Made by a program: the position numbers and the translations under genes. DNA of 64,000 nt from Bacteroidota bacterium (lineage in GTDB: Bacteria > Bacteroidota > Bacteroidia > Bacteroidales > JAAUTT01), in the NCBI GenBank assembly GCA_020048915.1, contig JAIFLU010000093.1, forward strand, positions 1 to 64,000, given 5' to 3'. Numbering within the stretch: the stretch's first letter is position 1; the number at the start of each line of letters is the position of its first letter. Shown piece after piece: positions 39,729 through 50,379 of the stretch. The notes below the pieces were generated by a model, which saw nothing but the letters and a program-made list of their open reading frames with translations, had not been told where the DNA came from and ran no database searches.

Positions 39729-41072
39729 ATGATGCGATATTGTTCTTTTATATTAATAATGCTTTTTACATGCAAGGCATATACTCAAATGCCTGCTTTC
39801 CCGTTACATCCGAGCGAAAACGGCAGATATCTGGTAGATAGCAGTAACAAACCGTTCTTCTATCAGGCCGAAACTCCCTGGTTGATTTTTGTTAACCTGA
39901 AAGAAAAGGATATGGGTGAACTGATGGACATCCGCATTAAACAAGGGTTCACCGTTATTCAAACCATGGCCTTAACAACTGGTGTGAATGTAAATGGCGA
40001 CAAACCATTTGAGAACAATGATTTTACGAAACCCAATCTGGCTTATTTTGAACACATCCGGAACGGGATTCAATTAGCCGAGAAGAAAGGTTTATTGGTT
40101 GGTTTGTCAATGGCATGGAAAGGATGCTGTGGTGGGGACTGGACTGATATTATCCTCCAAAACGGATCGAAAAATTGCCGGGAATACGGTCGTTTTTTAG
40201 GTAAATACTTTGCCGGATGCAAAAATTTATTCTGGATACAAGGTGGTGACAACGACCCCGGATCTCACACCGATAATTACCGTCAAATTGCCTTGGGCAT
40301 CAAAGAATCGATGCCTGATGTTTTGCAAACTTATCATGCCTCGTCGGGACATTCAAGTTCGGATGTGGTAAATTACCTCGATCATTCGTGGATGAATTTC
40401 ACCTGGACTTACACCTATTTCCGCAACAAACACAATGTCTGGATTTACATTGATGGGTTCAATGAATTGCCTGAGGTGTACGAAATGAATCACATTGAAT
40501 ACCGAAAATATCCGGTAAAACCATTTGTTTTGGGCGAATCGCAATATGAAGGTGAAGATACAGCCTCATGCAAACCCTTCACCCCAGCCGAAATTGTGCG
40601 ACGACAAGCCTATTGGTCGGTTCTATCCGGAAGTTGTGGTCATGCCTACGGTAGTTGGTGCTGGATGGTCATCCAAAATTGGAGAAAAGTCGAAAACGAC
40701 CGTGGTGCATCGCAAATGGGTTTGGTTCGGAGTTTTTTCGAAGCATTTCCCTGGTACAATTTAGTTCCGGATATTGACCGGAAATTAATTACTGATGGAC
40801 ACGGAACTTACGGAAAAACGGACTTTGCCACGGCTGCATTTCTGCCCGATTTTAGCAAATTGGTTATTTATCTGCCTCCTTCCGGAAAGGAAAAACGAAG
40901 CCTAAAGGTTAACATTTCTGGTTTCAAAGGAAAAATTGAGGCACAATGGTATAATCCGGTTTCAGGTATATATACTGTGGCAGATTTTGAAATTGAAAAG
41001 GAAATACTAGAAGTTACCTCGCCTGGCGATAACGGTGAAGGAAGTAACGACTGGTTGCTGTTAATTGGATGA
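39729..41072 (+). CDS. GH140-like / DUF4038 glycoside hydrolase
   Basis: Signal peptide; RYLVDSSNKPFFYQAETPWLIF...GFTVIQTMALTTG...FWIQGGDND...VKPFVLGESQYEGED...GSCGHAYGSWCWM. Confidence 0.78.
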   Translation: MMRYCSFILIMLFTCKAYTQMPAFPLHPSENGRYLVDSSNKPFFYQAETPWLIFVNLKEKDMGELMDIRIKQGFTVIQTMALTTGVNVNGDKPFENNDFTKPNLAYFEHIRNGIQLAEKKGLLVGLSMAWKGCCGGDWTDIILQNGSKNCREYGRFLGKYFAGCKNLFWIQGGDNDPGSHTDNYRQIALGIKESMPDVLQTYHASSGHSSSDVVNYLDHSWMNFTWTYTYFRNKHNVWIYIDGFNELPEVYEMNHIEYRKYPVKPFVLGESQYEGEDTASCKPFTPAEIVRRQAYWSVLSGSCGHAYGSWCWMVIQNWRKVENDRGASQMGLVRSFFEAFPWYNLVPDIDRKLITDGHGTYGKTDFATAAFLPDFSKLVIYLPPSGKEKRSLKVNISGFKGKIEAQWYNPVSGIYTVADFEIEKEILEVTSPGDNGEGSNDWLLLIG

Positions 41073-43360
41073 AAATGAACAAATTACTGTCAATCTTATT
41101 AATTGCTGGATTAGTGCTGTTCTTATCTTGCACTACGGAACAAACCATTGATAAAGTAAACTTGTACATCGGTACCGGAGGATATGTTCATGCATTTCCG
41201 GGCGACAGTGTTACTTATGATTCCATCAGAAATAACAAGCCCATTTATCCATTTGGCGGATTAACCTATGTTGGTGCCGTTGTTCCATTCGGTATGGTGC
41301 AACTGAGCCCCGATTGCAACACCAGCGGTTTTGGCTGGAGTGCCGGGTATCATTATTCCGATTCTACTATTCTGGGTTTTAGTCATGGCCATACCAGCGG
41401 AAACGGAATGGGTTTTGGGAATTTTTTGTTTATGCCCGGATCAGGGACTGCAAAGTTTGAACCTGGAAGTGTCGAAAATCCTAATGAAGGTTATAGGTCA
41501 AGATTTTCACATTCCAATGAAAAAGCCACCCCCGGATATTATTCGGTATTGCTCGAAGATAGCAAGATTAAGGCTGAATTGACAGCAACCAAACATGCCG
41601 GTTTTCATCGCTATACATTTCCCGAAGGACAACAAAACCATTTACTGATAGACTTGGTTCATGGATTAGGCGAATGGGCAAATCCGGATAATGCCAGCCT
41701 TAAAATCGAAAACGATACCACCATAAGTCTTTCGAGATTAACAAAAAATGGTGTAACAACTTACCTGACAGCTGTTTTTTCAAAGCGAATTGAAAACACA
41801 GAAATTCAGTTTAACGGAAAATTAATTTCCGCACAGAAGACTGTTTCAGGCAAAAACGTAAAAGCATGTTTTTTCTTTTCTGATGATCGGAAACCATTGC
41901 TGGTTAAAGCCGGAATTTCATTTACTTCGGAAGAAGATTCAAAAAACAATCTACTGGCTGAAATACCTGACTGGAATTTTGATGATGTAGTGTTTAATGC
42001 CCAGGCAGACTGGGAAAAAGAGCTTGGCAAAATCAAGGTCAAAGGTGGAACAGCCGATCAGCAGGCGATGTTTTATACAGCACTGTATCACAGCTCGTTA
42101 ACGCCTTTTTTGTTCAACAATGCCGATGGCTCGTTTTTGGCTGGCGATGGTAAAAAACACACCAACGAAGGTTTTACCAACTATACTTTTTTTACACTTT
42201 GGGATACTTACCGGACGTTGCATCCACTGCTAACCATCACTCAGCCCGACAAAGTCAGCGACCTTATGAATTCGATGCTGGCACAAGCAGATTACAGCAG
42301 CGATAAACTTCTTCCATTATGGTGTCTGGCCGGGAAAAATGGATTTAACATGGCGGGGTATTCTTCGGTGCCCGTTTTTGCCGAAGCTATTGCTAAAGGA
42401 TTCACTGGATTTGATGCCAAAAAAGCCTACTTTTATTTGGTTGAAAATACTATGAATGTTGGGTTTTCGGGACATCAGGAATTTATTATCAAAGGATTTG
42501 TTCCAGCCGATAAATTCAATATGAGTGTTCCGAAAACATTGGAATATGCATTTTGCGACTGGAATATTGCTCAAATCGGGAAAGCACTCAATGCCAATGA
42601 CTCCGAACAATTCATGCAATCTTCAAGCAATTATAAAACCCTTTTCAACGGCTCGACCGGATTTTTCAGGCCAAAACTATCAGATGGGTCGTGGCGGTCA
42701 CCTTTCGATCCACGATCCGTGAGCCATCAATTTGCTGGGCAGGATTACATGGAATCGAATGCCTGGCAATATAATTGGCATGTGATGCACGATGTTCGGG
42801 GAATGATTGAATTAATGGGTGGCAACGATGTCTTTTGTAAAATGCTTGACTCCCTTTTTGATCAACCAACTTATTTAACAGGAAGTTATGCTGCCGATGT
42901 TTCGGGGTTGATCGGTCAGTATGCGCAAGGCAATCAGCCCGATCACCACGCTGCTTATTTATATGCGTATGCAGGCAAACCATCGAAAACACAGCAACGG
43001 GTAAGCGAAATCATGCAGAAAACTTATCGAAACACTCCGGAGGGATTGCCAGGGAATGATGATGGTGGCGAAATGTCGGCCTGGTATGTATTCAGTGCGC
43101 TTGGTTTTTATCCGGTTAATCCGGCGGAAGCACGCTATGTTTTGGGAGTTCCGTTGTTTGAAGAAGCAATCATTCAGCTTGCCGATCATAAAAAATTTAT
43201 GGTCAGGGCAACCCGGTTGAGTCCTGAAAACCGCTATGTCCAGAAGGTTAAGCTGAACGGCAAAACTTGGAAATCCATTTTTATTGATCACAAAACCATC
43301 ATGGCCGGAGGATTGCTCGAATTCGAAATGGGCCATAAACCAGTCAATAGTTTTCAATAA
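41069..43360 (+). CDS. GH92-family glycosidase (alpha-mannosidase family), lipoprotein
   Basis: VNLYIGTGG...PFGMVQLSPDC...GYHYSDSTILGFSHGHTSG; TLWDTYRTLHPLLTI; GNDDGGEMSAWYVFSALGFYPVNP. 4-nt overlap with the upstream CDS. Confidence 0.95.
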   Translation: MKMNKLLSILLIAGLVLFLSCTTEQTIDKVNLYIGTGGYVHAFPGDSVTYDSIRNNKPIYPFGGLTYVGAVVPFGMVQLSPDCNTSGFGWSAGYHYSDSTILGFSHGHTSGNGMGFGNFLFMPGSGTAKFEPGSVENPNEGYRSRFSHSNEKATPGYYSVLLEDSKIKAELTATKHAGFHRYTFPEGQQNHLLIDLVHGLGEWANPDNASLKIENDTTISLSRLTKNGVTTYLTAVFSKRIENTEIQFNGKLISAQKTVSGKNVKACFFFSDDRKPLLVKAGISFTSEEDSKNNLLAEIPDWNFDDVVFNAQADWEKELGKIKVKGGTADQQAMFYTALYHSSLTPFLFNNADGSFLAGDGKKHTNEGFTNYTFFTLWDTYRTLHPLLTITQPDKVSDLMNSMLAQADYSSDKLLPLWCLAGKNGFNMAGYSSVPVFAEAIAKGFTGFDAKKAYFYLVENTMNVGFSGHQEFIIKGFVPADKFNMSVPKTLEYAFCDWNIAQIGKALNANDSEQFMQSSSNYKTLFNGSTGFFRPKLSDGSWRSPFDPRSVSHQFAGQDYMESNAWQYNWHVMHDVRGMIELMGGNDVFCKMLDSLFDQPTYLTGSYAADVSGLIGQYAQGNQPDHHAAYLYAYAGKPSKTQQRVSEIMQKTYRNTPEGLPGNDDGGEMSAWYVFSALGFYPVNPAEARYVLGVPLFEEAIIQLADHKKFMVRATRLSPENRYVQKVKLNGKTWKSIFIDHKTIMAGGLLEFEMGHKPVNSFQ

Positions 43361-43379
43361 ACAAGACAACTTAGAATCT

Positions 43380-44270
43380 ATGTATAATGTCTTTAAACTG
43401 CCGATAATTTGTTTTTTAATTACATCATCTGTTTTTGCTCAAAAAGATTCAAAAGAGCATTTCGAGCTAAAAGCCGGAAACTCCATTATGAAAATCTCGC
43501 CTAAGGGAGGCAGGATAATTTCCTACAAAATTGGTAAAAAGGAGATTTTGACTCAGGCTTCGGAACACGAAAACTTTGGTTCTACACTTTGGACTGCTCC
43601 GCAAAGTGATTGGGGCTGGCCGCCGTTTTCGGTGCTCGACGATCAGGATTACCAAGTTGAAGACAATGGCAGTTTGCTGAAAATGATTAGCAAGCTTGAC
43701 TTGAAAAGCGGATTTCAGGTGGTCAAAACATGGAAAGTCGTTGGTAATCAAGAAGTTAAGATTGAATATCAGATCAGGAATATTTCGGATAAGCCACAAT
43801 CAGTTGGTGCCTGGGTTGTTTCACGAGTTCCTTGTGGCGGACTGGCCTTTTTCCCCGATGGCGGCGACGAAAAAGTTCCTGAATCGAACCTGAAAACCGA
43901 TTTTCGAAAGGAAGGAATTAACTGGGTTGCAATTGATAAAAAGCCAATTGAAGATCATCAAAAACTGTTTTCAACCGCGAAAGAAGGATGGTTGGCGTAT
44001 TTGATTGATGGGCTATTGTTTATAAAACAGTTCCCTGATACCAAACCCGAAAATTACTCACCGCAACAGGGTGAAGTTGAGATTTACATCAATAAAGAAA
44101 AAAGCTATGCCGAACTTGAAAATCATGGGCCGTATCAGCTGCTGCAACCCGGAGGATCACTTACGTATCTGGAAAACTGGTTTTTAATTCAGGTTCCCCC
44201 AACGATTAAAGTTGAGTATGGCAGTAAGGAACTTTGCGACCTGGTTCGGGCAAAGATAACGGAGAAATGA
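43380..44270 (+). CDS. DUF4380-like secreted carbohydrate-associated protein (beta-sandwich)
   Basis: Start revised from 43284 to 43380 for signal peptide MYNVFKLPIICFLITSSVFAQ; LKAGNSIMKISPKGGRIISYKIGKKEIL...TLWTAPQSDWGWPP. Confidence 0.65.
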   Translation: MYNVFKLPIICFLITSSVFAQKDSKEHFELKAGNSIMKISPKGGRIISYKIGKKEILTQASEHENFGSTLWTAPQSDWGWPPFSVLDDQDYQVEDNGSLLKMISKLDLKSGFQVVKTWKVVGNQEVKIEYQIRNISDKPQSVGAWVVSRVPCGGLAFFPDGGDEKVPESNLKTDFRKEGINWVAIDKKPIEDHQKLFSTAKEGWLAYLIDGLLFIKQFPDTKPENYSPQQGEVEIYINKEKSYAELENHGPYQLLQPGGSLTYLENWFLIQVPPTIKVEYGSKELCDLVRAKITEK

Positions 44271-44312
44271 ATAGCGCAGCCCATTAATAAATTGCAAATA
44301 AATAAATTGTAA

Positions 44313-47300
44313 ATGACTTGCATAATGAAACTTAAACTAATCCTTTTAATTCTTTTTATAGTTCCTGGAATTCATGCCCAAATGCGTGACGCTCCTGATT
44401 GGAAGAATTACGAATCGGTGCTGAACGTAAAAAACAATCAACGCAAATATGATTTTGATGTCTATTGCATTCGAACCTCATCAACCGCCAACCTATTCTG
44501 GCCTGGCGAAAAAGCGAAGTTCATCTTTCAGCTGGTTAACAATACCAACGAAGCGATTTCAGCTGATGCCAAAGTGGAGGTGATTCAATACGGCGCCAAA
44601 GGAATTCCAAACGATATCTGGTTGCCTGAAATGACTAAAATAGCCGATATTCAATCTATACCTGTCAAGGTAAATATTTCGGCAAACGGGTTCACCAACA
44701 TCGATTTGCAGCCCAATATTCCGGCGATTTTTGGCGGTTATGCCATCGTTTTCGACTTGGGAAAATATGGTCGAAGAGTAGCTACGAGCGTAGTCCGCAC
44801 CTTTAAAGCAAATCCATTGGCCATTCAGTATCCAAAACAGGCTCTCGACGATATCGGTGCCGATTTTCTGAGTCGAATCGGCGTTCAAGCTATCAGGATG
44901 GGAGTTTCATACATCCCAACTACAAACCGCGACTACATTGCTGAAATGGAGAAATTGGATAAGCAATTAAAAGAATATAAAGATAAGAATATTACGGTTT
45001 TGCTGATGTTTGGCGAAGGTCAGGCTCTTATTCCACTGGGGAATCCCCGTTCTTTTCTTGATGAAAAAAATACTTTCCTGAAAACCAAACAAGATTACGT
45101 TTGGCTTCCTGAGCTGGATCCCGATTTTCAGAAATTCGTAAAGAATATTTGCACCAAAAACGGATGGCCAAAAGGCTGTGTTACCGGAGTTCATTTATGG
45201 AACGAACCCTGGGAAGGCATTTCAATTTCCGGCTGGCAAGCCGATATGTTGCGCTACCGCGAATTATATACAGCCATGGCGAATGGAGTTCTGGAAGCAC
45301 GCAAAGAAGGTGCTGATGTGCTGATTGGAGGTTGTGACTCGAATTCCAACGCCTGGGACAAACTCTTCAGCGATGGAACCAATCAGTTTTTGCCCATTTT
45401 CGACTTCCTTTCCATTCATTATCAGGGAATGGAATCACCTTGTCTTTACAATGTTTGGAATGCCCGCAAGGACCACAAAGGGCGTGTTCAAATTTGGGAT
45501 ACCGAAAGCTGGGTAGGCAACACCGACGACCGCATCGCAACTGTTGTGGCGACTAACCGATCAGCCGGATACGACCGTTCGATGGGTATTTATGGCGGCT
45601 ACATGATTTCGCGGCCACATACCGGCGAAGGAGTTCTTCAGACCATTCGCACCACCGAAGGAACCAAAGAAATTGAAGCCATTCCATCGGTTTGGTCGCC
45701 GGCTGCCGCAGTGGGCGCAGTGCAGCACATGATTGGTGAACGCGATTTTAAGGAATTGCTGTTTAAAAACGGATTGCCTTGGGTAATGTGTTTCGATGGC
45801 TACAACAATAATCCTGACGATGGAACAATTATGGTTTGCGGCGATATTGGCGAAGCTTTTGGTGCCGAAAACGTTCTTTTCATGGGCGTTCGAGGCACTC
45901 TGGAAGCGAACGAAAAGGCTGAAATCAGAAAGAAAATCGGTTTCTTGCCTGTAGGTTCTCCTGAACTTGAAAAACTTCAGCAACAACTTTTAGAATACAA
46001 AGCTCTAACTGGAGGGAAAATGACTATTAAAGCCGATCCATCGTTTTCGCTGTTCGATTTCTACGGAAATCAGGTTTCTGCCAAATCTGGAAAAATCGAG
46101 ATTCCTTTGTCTTTTCAGGGTTATTATTTGCGTACCGATGGTTCAAAAGGATCGTTTGCTCGTCTGACTTCAGCCTTGAAAAAAGGCTTTGTGGAAGGAT
46201 ACGAGCCGGTTGAAATAATTGCCATAGACATGCTCAGCCGGATTGAAGGCAGACCGGTACTAAAATTGCAGATCACCAATATTCTAAACAGAACTATTAC
46301 AGGAAATATCCAATTGAAACTTGGAAATCTGATTGTAAAAACTCCTGAAAAAGTTACCATGAAAGGCAACGAAACCAGGTCAGTTGAAGTTCAGATAACC
46401 GGAGGAAACAGCGCAGCAGACAATGCATATCCTTTGGAGGTGACCTTTGATGCCGGAAAAGATGGCAAGGCATTCCATCAGGAAACCATGCACGTGAATG
46501 TGATTTCGAAACTGACGCCCACTATTGACGGCAAGCTAGACGACTGGGCAAAATCAGTTCCACATAGTATTTCTGCAGGAAAAGCCAGTCTTTCGGTGAC
46601 TGAGGCCACCTGGTATCCATTTAAGAATTTCGACAAAAAAGCCGAAGGTTTAGCCAATGGTTATTTGGCTTACGATGATCAGTATTTTTACTTTGCCGCA
46701 AAGGTGGCCGACAATAGCCCTCACCCTGGTACGTATCGCTTCGAAACGCGCAACGACGATGAGTTTTTTTATCCCGATATGGCTTATAAAGCAGAAACAA
46801 ATCGGTCATTCCGAAAAAAAGACGGAAAACGGGATGTGAATGAAAATGATCAGTCAGCACTGCAAAATCCAAACGGAGCAGGCCGGATCATGAATTTTTG
46901 GGAGCCCGACGAAAACAACATCGGAATGGGAATTGACCTGAATTTGCCTACAGACAGAACCACACAGGTTGCATTTTATTTGCCAAGTTTCGACACCTGG
47001 CGCACCGAAGTTGAATTCTGGGATTTGAATACGAACACGCTGATTACTTCGAAAACCTGCGATAAACTATGGGACGGTTGCTATTTGGTTTACGAGCTTT
47101 CTGGAAATGTTCGCGTTACCTTGAAGGGAAACTGGTGGTACAATGTGAAGCTGGCTGGGATGTTCTTCGACAAAACCACCACCGAAGCCAACGACAAAAC
47201 CGATGTTTTCCCGGTGAAGGATGATTTCGATACCAAAGGAAACTGGAAAGGCGTGTATGGCAATGATGGTTACTGGGTATTTGGTACTGAGCCGAAATTT

Positions 47301-47939
47301 CCTTTAGGAATTAAGGCTCAAGCCACCGATAATACAATATTGACACCACTGAAATGGCCCGAAGGCGTTCGTCATTTCTCGTATCGTAAAGATCCCGTTT
47401 TGCCTGATAACAGTGCAGGTATGGGTTTTGCCACCGATAATGTTCAAATCGCATTCAATGTAATTCCAATTGGCGAAGATGGTTATGCTTCGACTTCGAA
47501 AGGAACTATGCCCAAATATGTGGGTTACAAATGTACCGATTACGAGTATGCCTTGAATCAGGTTGATCCGAAATATGGCGGCGGCACCGAAATATGGCGG
47601 TTGCTTGTTCCGGGGATGCCCGAAAAGCATTTCTATCCCCGTCAGCCTGCCTCTCCATTCGATGGCCCGGTAAAAAAAGGCAAACTGGCCATTACCCACG
47701 AAGGGAGCACCCGTATTACCGAGTGTGCCATCCCCTGGAGCGAAATTCCCGATGTGAAAAAGGCACTTGATTCCGGGGAAACCATTAAATTTTCCTTCCG
47801 TGTAAACGATAACAACAATATGGGAAACTGCTTGGAACTAGCAAGAGAACGCAGTGTGTCGAAAAAGAATTCACACGCATTTCATGCTTCCTGGAAAGAG
47901 CATTGGGCTAACGAAGTTGAATTTGGATTTGAAAAATAA
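44313..47939 (+). CDS. Large secreted multidomain protein, candidate clan-A-like glycoside hydrolase with C-terminal CBM9/DOMON-like module
   Basis: 1208 aa; signal peptide; VTGVHLWNEPWEG (acid/base-like) and VQIWDTESWVG (nucleophile-like); ISKLTPTIDGKLDDWAKSV begins a CBM9-like region. Confidence 0.6.
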   Translation: MTCIMKLKLILLILFIVPGIHAQMRDAPDWKNYESVLNVKNNQRKYDFDVYCIRTSSTANLFWPGEKAKFIFQLVNNTNEAISADAKVEVIQYGAKGIPNDIWLPEMTKIADIQSIPVKVNISANGFTNIDLQPNIPAIFGGYAIVFDLGKYGRRVATSVVRTFKANPLAIQYPKQALDDIGADFLSRIGVQAIRMGVSYIPTTNRDYIAEMEKLDKQLKEYKDKNITVLLMFGEGQALIPLGNPRSFLDEKNTFLKTKQDYVWLPELDPDFQKFVKNICTKNGWPKGCVTGVHLWNEPWEGISISGWQADMLRYRELYTAMANGVLEARKEGADVLIGGCDSNSNAWDKLFSDGTNQFLPIFDFLSIHYQGMESPCLYNVWNARKDHKGRVQIWDTESWVGNTDDRIATVVATNRSAGYDRSMGIYGGYMISRPHTGEGVLQTIRTTEGTKEIEAIPSVWSPAAAVGAVQHMIGERDFKELLFKNGLPWVMCFDGYNNNPDDGTIMVCGDIGEAFGAENVLFMGVRGTLEANEKAEIRKKIGFLPVGSPELEKLQQQLLEYKALTGGKMTIKADPSFSLFDFYGNQVSAKSGKIEIPLSFQGYYLRTDGSKGSFARLTSALKKGFVEGYEPVEIIAIDMLSRIEGRPVLKLQITNILNRTITGNIQLKLGNLIVKTPEKVTMKGNETRSVEVQITGGNSAADNAYPLEVTFDAGKDGKAFHQETMHVNVISKLTPTIDGKLDDWAKSVPHSISAGKASLSVTEATWYPFKNFDKKAEGLANGYLAYDDQYFYFAAKVADNSPHPGTYRFETRNDDEFFYPDMAYKAETNRSFRKKDGKRDVNENDQSALQNPNGAGRIMNFWEPDENNIGMGIDLNLPTDRTTQVAFYLPSFDTWRTEVEFWDLNTNTLITSKTCDKLWDGCYLVYELSGNVRVTLKGNWWYNVKLAGMFFDKTTTEANDKTDVFPVKDDFDTKGNWKGVYGNDGYWVFGTEPKFPLGIKAQATDNTILTPLKWPEGVRHFSYRKDPVLPDNSAGMGFATDNVQIAFNVIPIGEDGYASTSKGTMPKYVGYKCTDYEYALNQVDPKYGGGTEIWRLLVPGMPEKHFYPRQPASPFDGPVKKGKLAITHEGSTRITECAIPWSEIPDVKKALDSGETIKFSFRVNDNNNMGNCLELARERSVSKKNSHAFHASWKEHWANEVEFGFEK

Positions 47940-47952
47940 ATATAAAAACAGA

Positions 47953-50361
47953 ATGATGATAAAACGCAGTTACATAATGATCGTACTCTATTGGCTTTCA
48001 GCTATTAATTCCTTCTCTCAGGAAACTCAAACCCCTGCGCAGGTAATCAATGAATTCTCGCCCTCCAAAGCCGTTTATTTCGACTGGATTAACCGCAACT
48101 GGTATGGCTCTAATCAGAAGAAAATTGAAGCCAATCTCCGGTTTTTTAAATGGTTGCACGACGAATATGGAATGCAGCTCGATATTTACCTGATGGATGC
48201 CGGAGACATCGATCAGGGGCCTAACTGTGCCGACGCACATGGTTTGTCAACCTATGGCTCTCTTGAGACAGCATGGTTTAAAAAGCGGTTCCCGGATGGT
48301 TTTGCTTCGCTTGTTGAACTTGCAAGATCGTTTAATTGTCGCTTAGGCATATGGTTGGGACCCGATGGTTACGGCGCCACTGCGGAAGAAGCTTCAAAAA
48401 GGAAAGAAATGCTGGTTAAATTCTGCAAGGAGTACAATTTTGCGCTATTCAAATTCGATGCCTGCTGTTCCGACCTAACCTCTGAAAACCAGCATCATTT
48501 CATTGAAACCATGAAGGAATGCCGCCGTCATTCTCCTGATTTGATTGTGTTGAATCACCGGATAACGCTTAACGATGAAGCCCGCAAGTATACCACAACT
48601 TTTTTATGGGAAGGACGCGAAACGTATGTAGATGTAAATATCTCCAACGATATACCTGCGCCTCACCATAGAGCATCCAACTTATCGCGGGGGGTACCAC
48701 CCAACCTGAACCGGCTCACCGAAGATCATGGAGTTTGCTTTTCATCAGCGTTGGATGCCTGGGACGACGATTTGATTTTACAGGCCTTTAACCGCAACCT
48801 AATTTTGTCGCCCGAAATATATGGGAACCCTTTTTTGTTGAACGATGACGAACTCTCCAGACTGGCCCGCATTTATAATATTCACCGTTTGTACAATGAT
48901 ATTTTGGTGAAAGGAATCATCCTTCCGGAAGAACAATACGGAAAATTTGCCGTTTCACGCGGTGATCAATCTACCCGGCTGATTACCATGCGGAATCTCT
49001 CCTGGCAGCCTGTTCAGGTCCCCGTTAAACTCGACGAGTCAATAGGTTTAAGTATCAAGGGCGATGTGGAAGTATTACAGTATCATCCAACCGAAAAGTT
49101 TCTTGGGAAATACAAACCCGGGGAGACATTAAATGTCACGGTTGATCCCTTTCGCGCCTGTTTGATCAAAGTCTCCACTCAGCCAAATCAGGAAACTATT
49201 TTAAAAGGGGTAAATTACCAGGTGAAAAAATACCTGCCTGATCAGCCGGTTAAAACTGATCTATTGGGGCGAGCTGGTGAAACCGTCAGGTTTTCTGTTT
49301 CAGGAACCGATCGGCATTTCAAAAAAGCTAAATTAAATGGGAAAGCGCTACCAGGTTTAAAAAATGGGAAGCAGGTATCGTACACCTTTCCGGGCATAAA
49401 AAAGGATGTTCAAGGGTTGAAAAAGCTTGGAAACATGCAGTTAACTCAAGTTCCTTCAAATTCTCAAAAATTAATGGAAATGTGCTTATTTACTGCCGAT
49501 AATAATGCGCTGGAGGTTCGGGAGCTTTTAAAATCGGGAGTCACGCATATACCAGCCGTTCAGGATTGCCGCGATGCATTCTTCCAAGATACGATTTTTA
49601 CCGGTATAGGAGCCTGGGACCTCTTTGCATTTGATGGTGATCCATTCACCTCGTTTAAAGTTCGCCGTTTCGATTACAGGAATATGAACGAAAACAATGG
49701 TGCATTCAGGTTGGATATGGGCGAACCGCTTACATTGGATAAGCTTTTACTGAAAGGGGTTCCCGAAGATTTTAATCCTGAGCGAATCGAAATCTCCACC
49801 GACTTATCAGATTGGAAACAAGTTAACCATGTGAAGGATAAGCATCAGATCACAATCATTCCGTCGCCTGGCACTTCCTTTCGATACCTTCGGATCATGA
49901 AATCGCCGTTTAGTTTGGCTGAAATTGAAGGATATCACAACGAAACAATTGTGTCACGTAAAAAATGGCGGGCTTCCAATCTGTTTGGGATTAACGAAAG
50001 CGATTCCGCAAAACTCTGCTGGAGTTACAAAGGAGAAATTACAGGAATTGGGAAAGATGCCCGGCTCGCTGTTACGGTTCCTGTAAAATGTAACGAAGGA
50101 AGCATATTTGCCCTCTTGCTTGCCGATGGTGAAATAATAGTTGCAAACGATCGTGCTCCTTCTTTTCTTTACAATAACTGGGAACATTTTAGCATCCCCG
50201 GTATTAATTTCACTTTCTTCATTCCAGTTCCTACGAGGCTCGAAGGTAAAAAAATAGAAGTGATGCTTATCTCAACTGATGGCAATCTGGCAGATATGCA
50301 ACCAGAAGTATGGATAATGAATCAGAACTTATTTGAAAAAGCAGAACTAATACTCGAATAA
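47953..50361 (+). CDS. Secreted GH36/clan GH-D-like glycosidase with C-terminal beta-sandwich domains
   Basis: Start revised from 47854 to 47953 (MMIKRSYIMIVLYWLSAINSFSQ). YLMDAGDID, LGIWLGPDGYG, FALFKFDACCSD (KFD nucleophile-like), SALDAWDDD. Confidence 0.65.
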   Translation: MMIKRSYIMIVLYWLSAINSFSQETQTPAQVINEFSPSKAVYFDWINRNWYGSNQKKIEANLRFFKWLHDEYGMQLDIYLMDAGDIDQGPNCADAHGLSTYGSLETAWFKKRFPDGFASLVELARSFNCRLGIWLGPDGYGATAEEASKRKEMLVKFCKEYNFALFKFDACCSDLTSENQHHFIETMKECRRHSPDLIVLNHRITLNDEARKYTTTFLWEGRETYVDVNISNDIPAPHHRASNLSRGVPPNLNRLTEDHGVCFSSALDAWDDDLILQAFNRNLILSPEIYGNPFLLNDDELSRLARIYNIHRLYNDILVKGIILPEEQYGKFAVSRGDQSTRLITMRNLSWQPVQVPVKLDESIGLSIKGDVEVLQYHPTEKFLGKYKPGETLNVTVDPFRACLIKVSTQPNQETILKGVNYQVKKYLPDQPVKTDLLGRAGETVRFSVSGTDRHFKKAKLNGKALPGLKNGKQVSYTFPGIKKDVQGLKKLGNMQLTQVPSNSQKLMEMCLFTADNNALEVRELLKSGVTHIPAVQDCRDAFFQDTIFTGIGAWDLFAFDGDPFTSFKVRRFDYRNMNENNGAFRLDMGEPLTLDKLLLKGVPEDFNPERIEISTDLSDWKQVNHVKDKHQITIIPSPGTSFRYLRIMKSPFSLAEIEGYHNETIVSRKKWRASNLFGINESDSAKLCWSYKGEITGIGKDARLAVTVPVKCNEGSIFALLLADGEIIVANDRAPSFLYNNWEHFSIPGINFTFFIPVPTRLEGKKIEVMLISTDGNLADMQPEVWIMNQNLFEKAELILE

Positions 50362-50379
50362 CGCAAAAAACAAAAAGAA

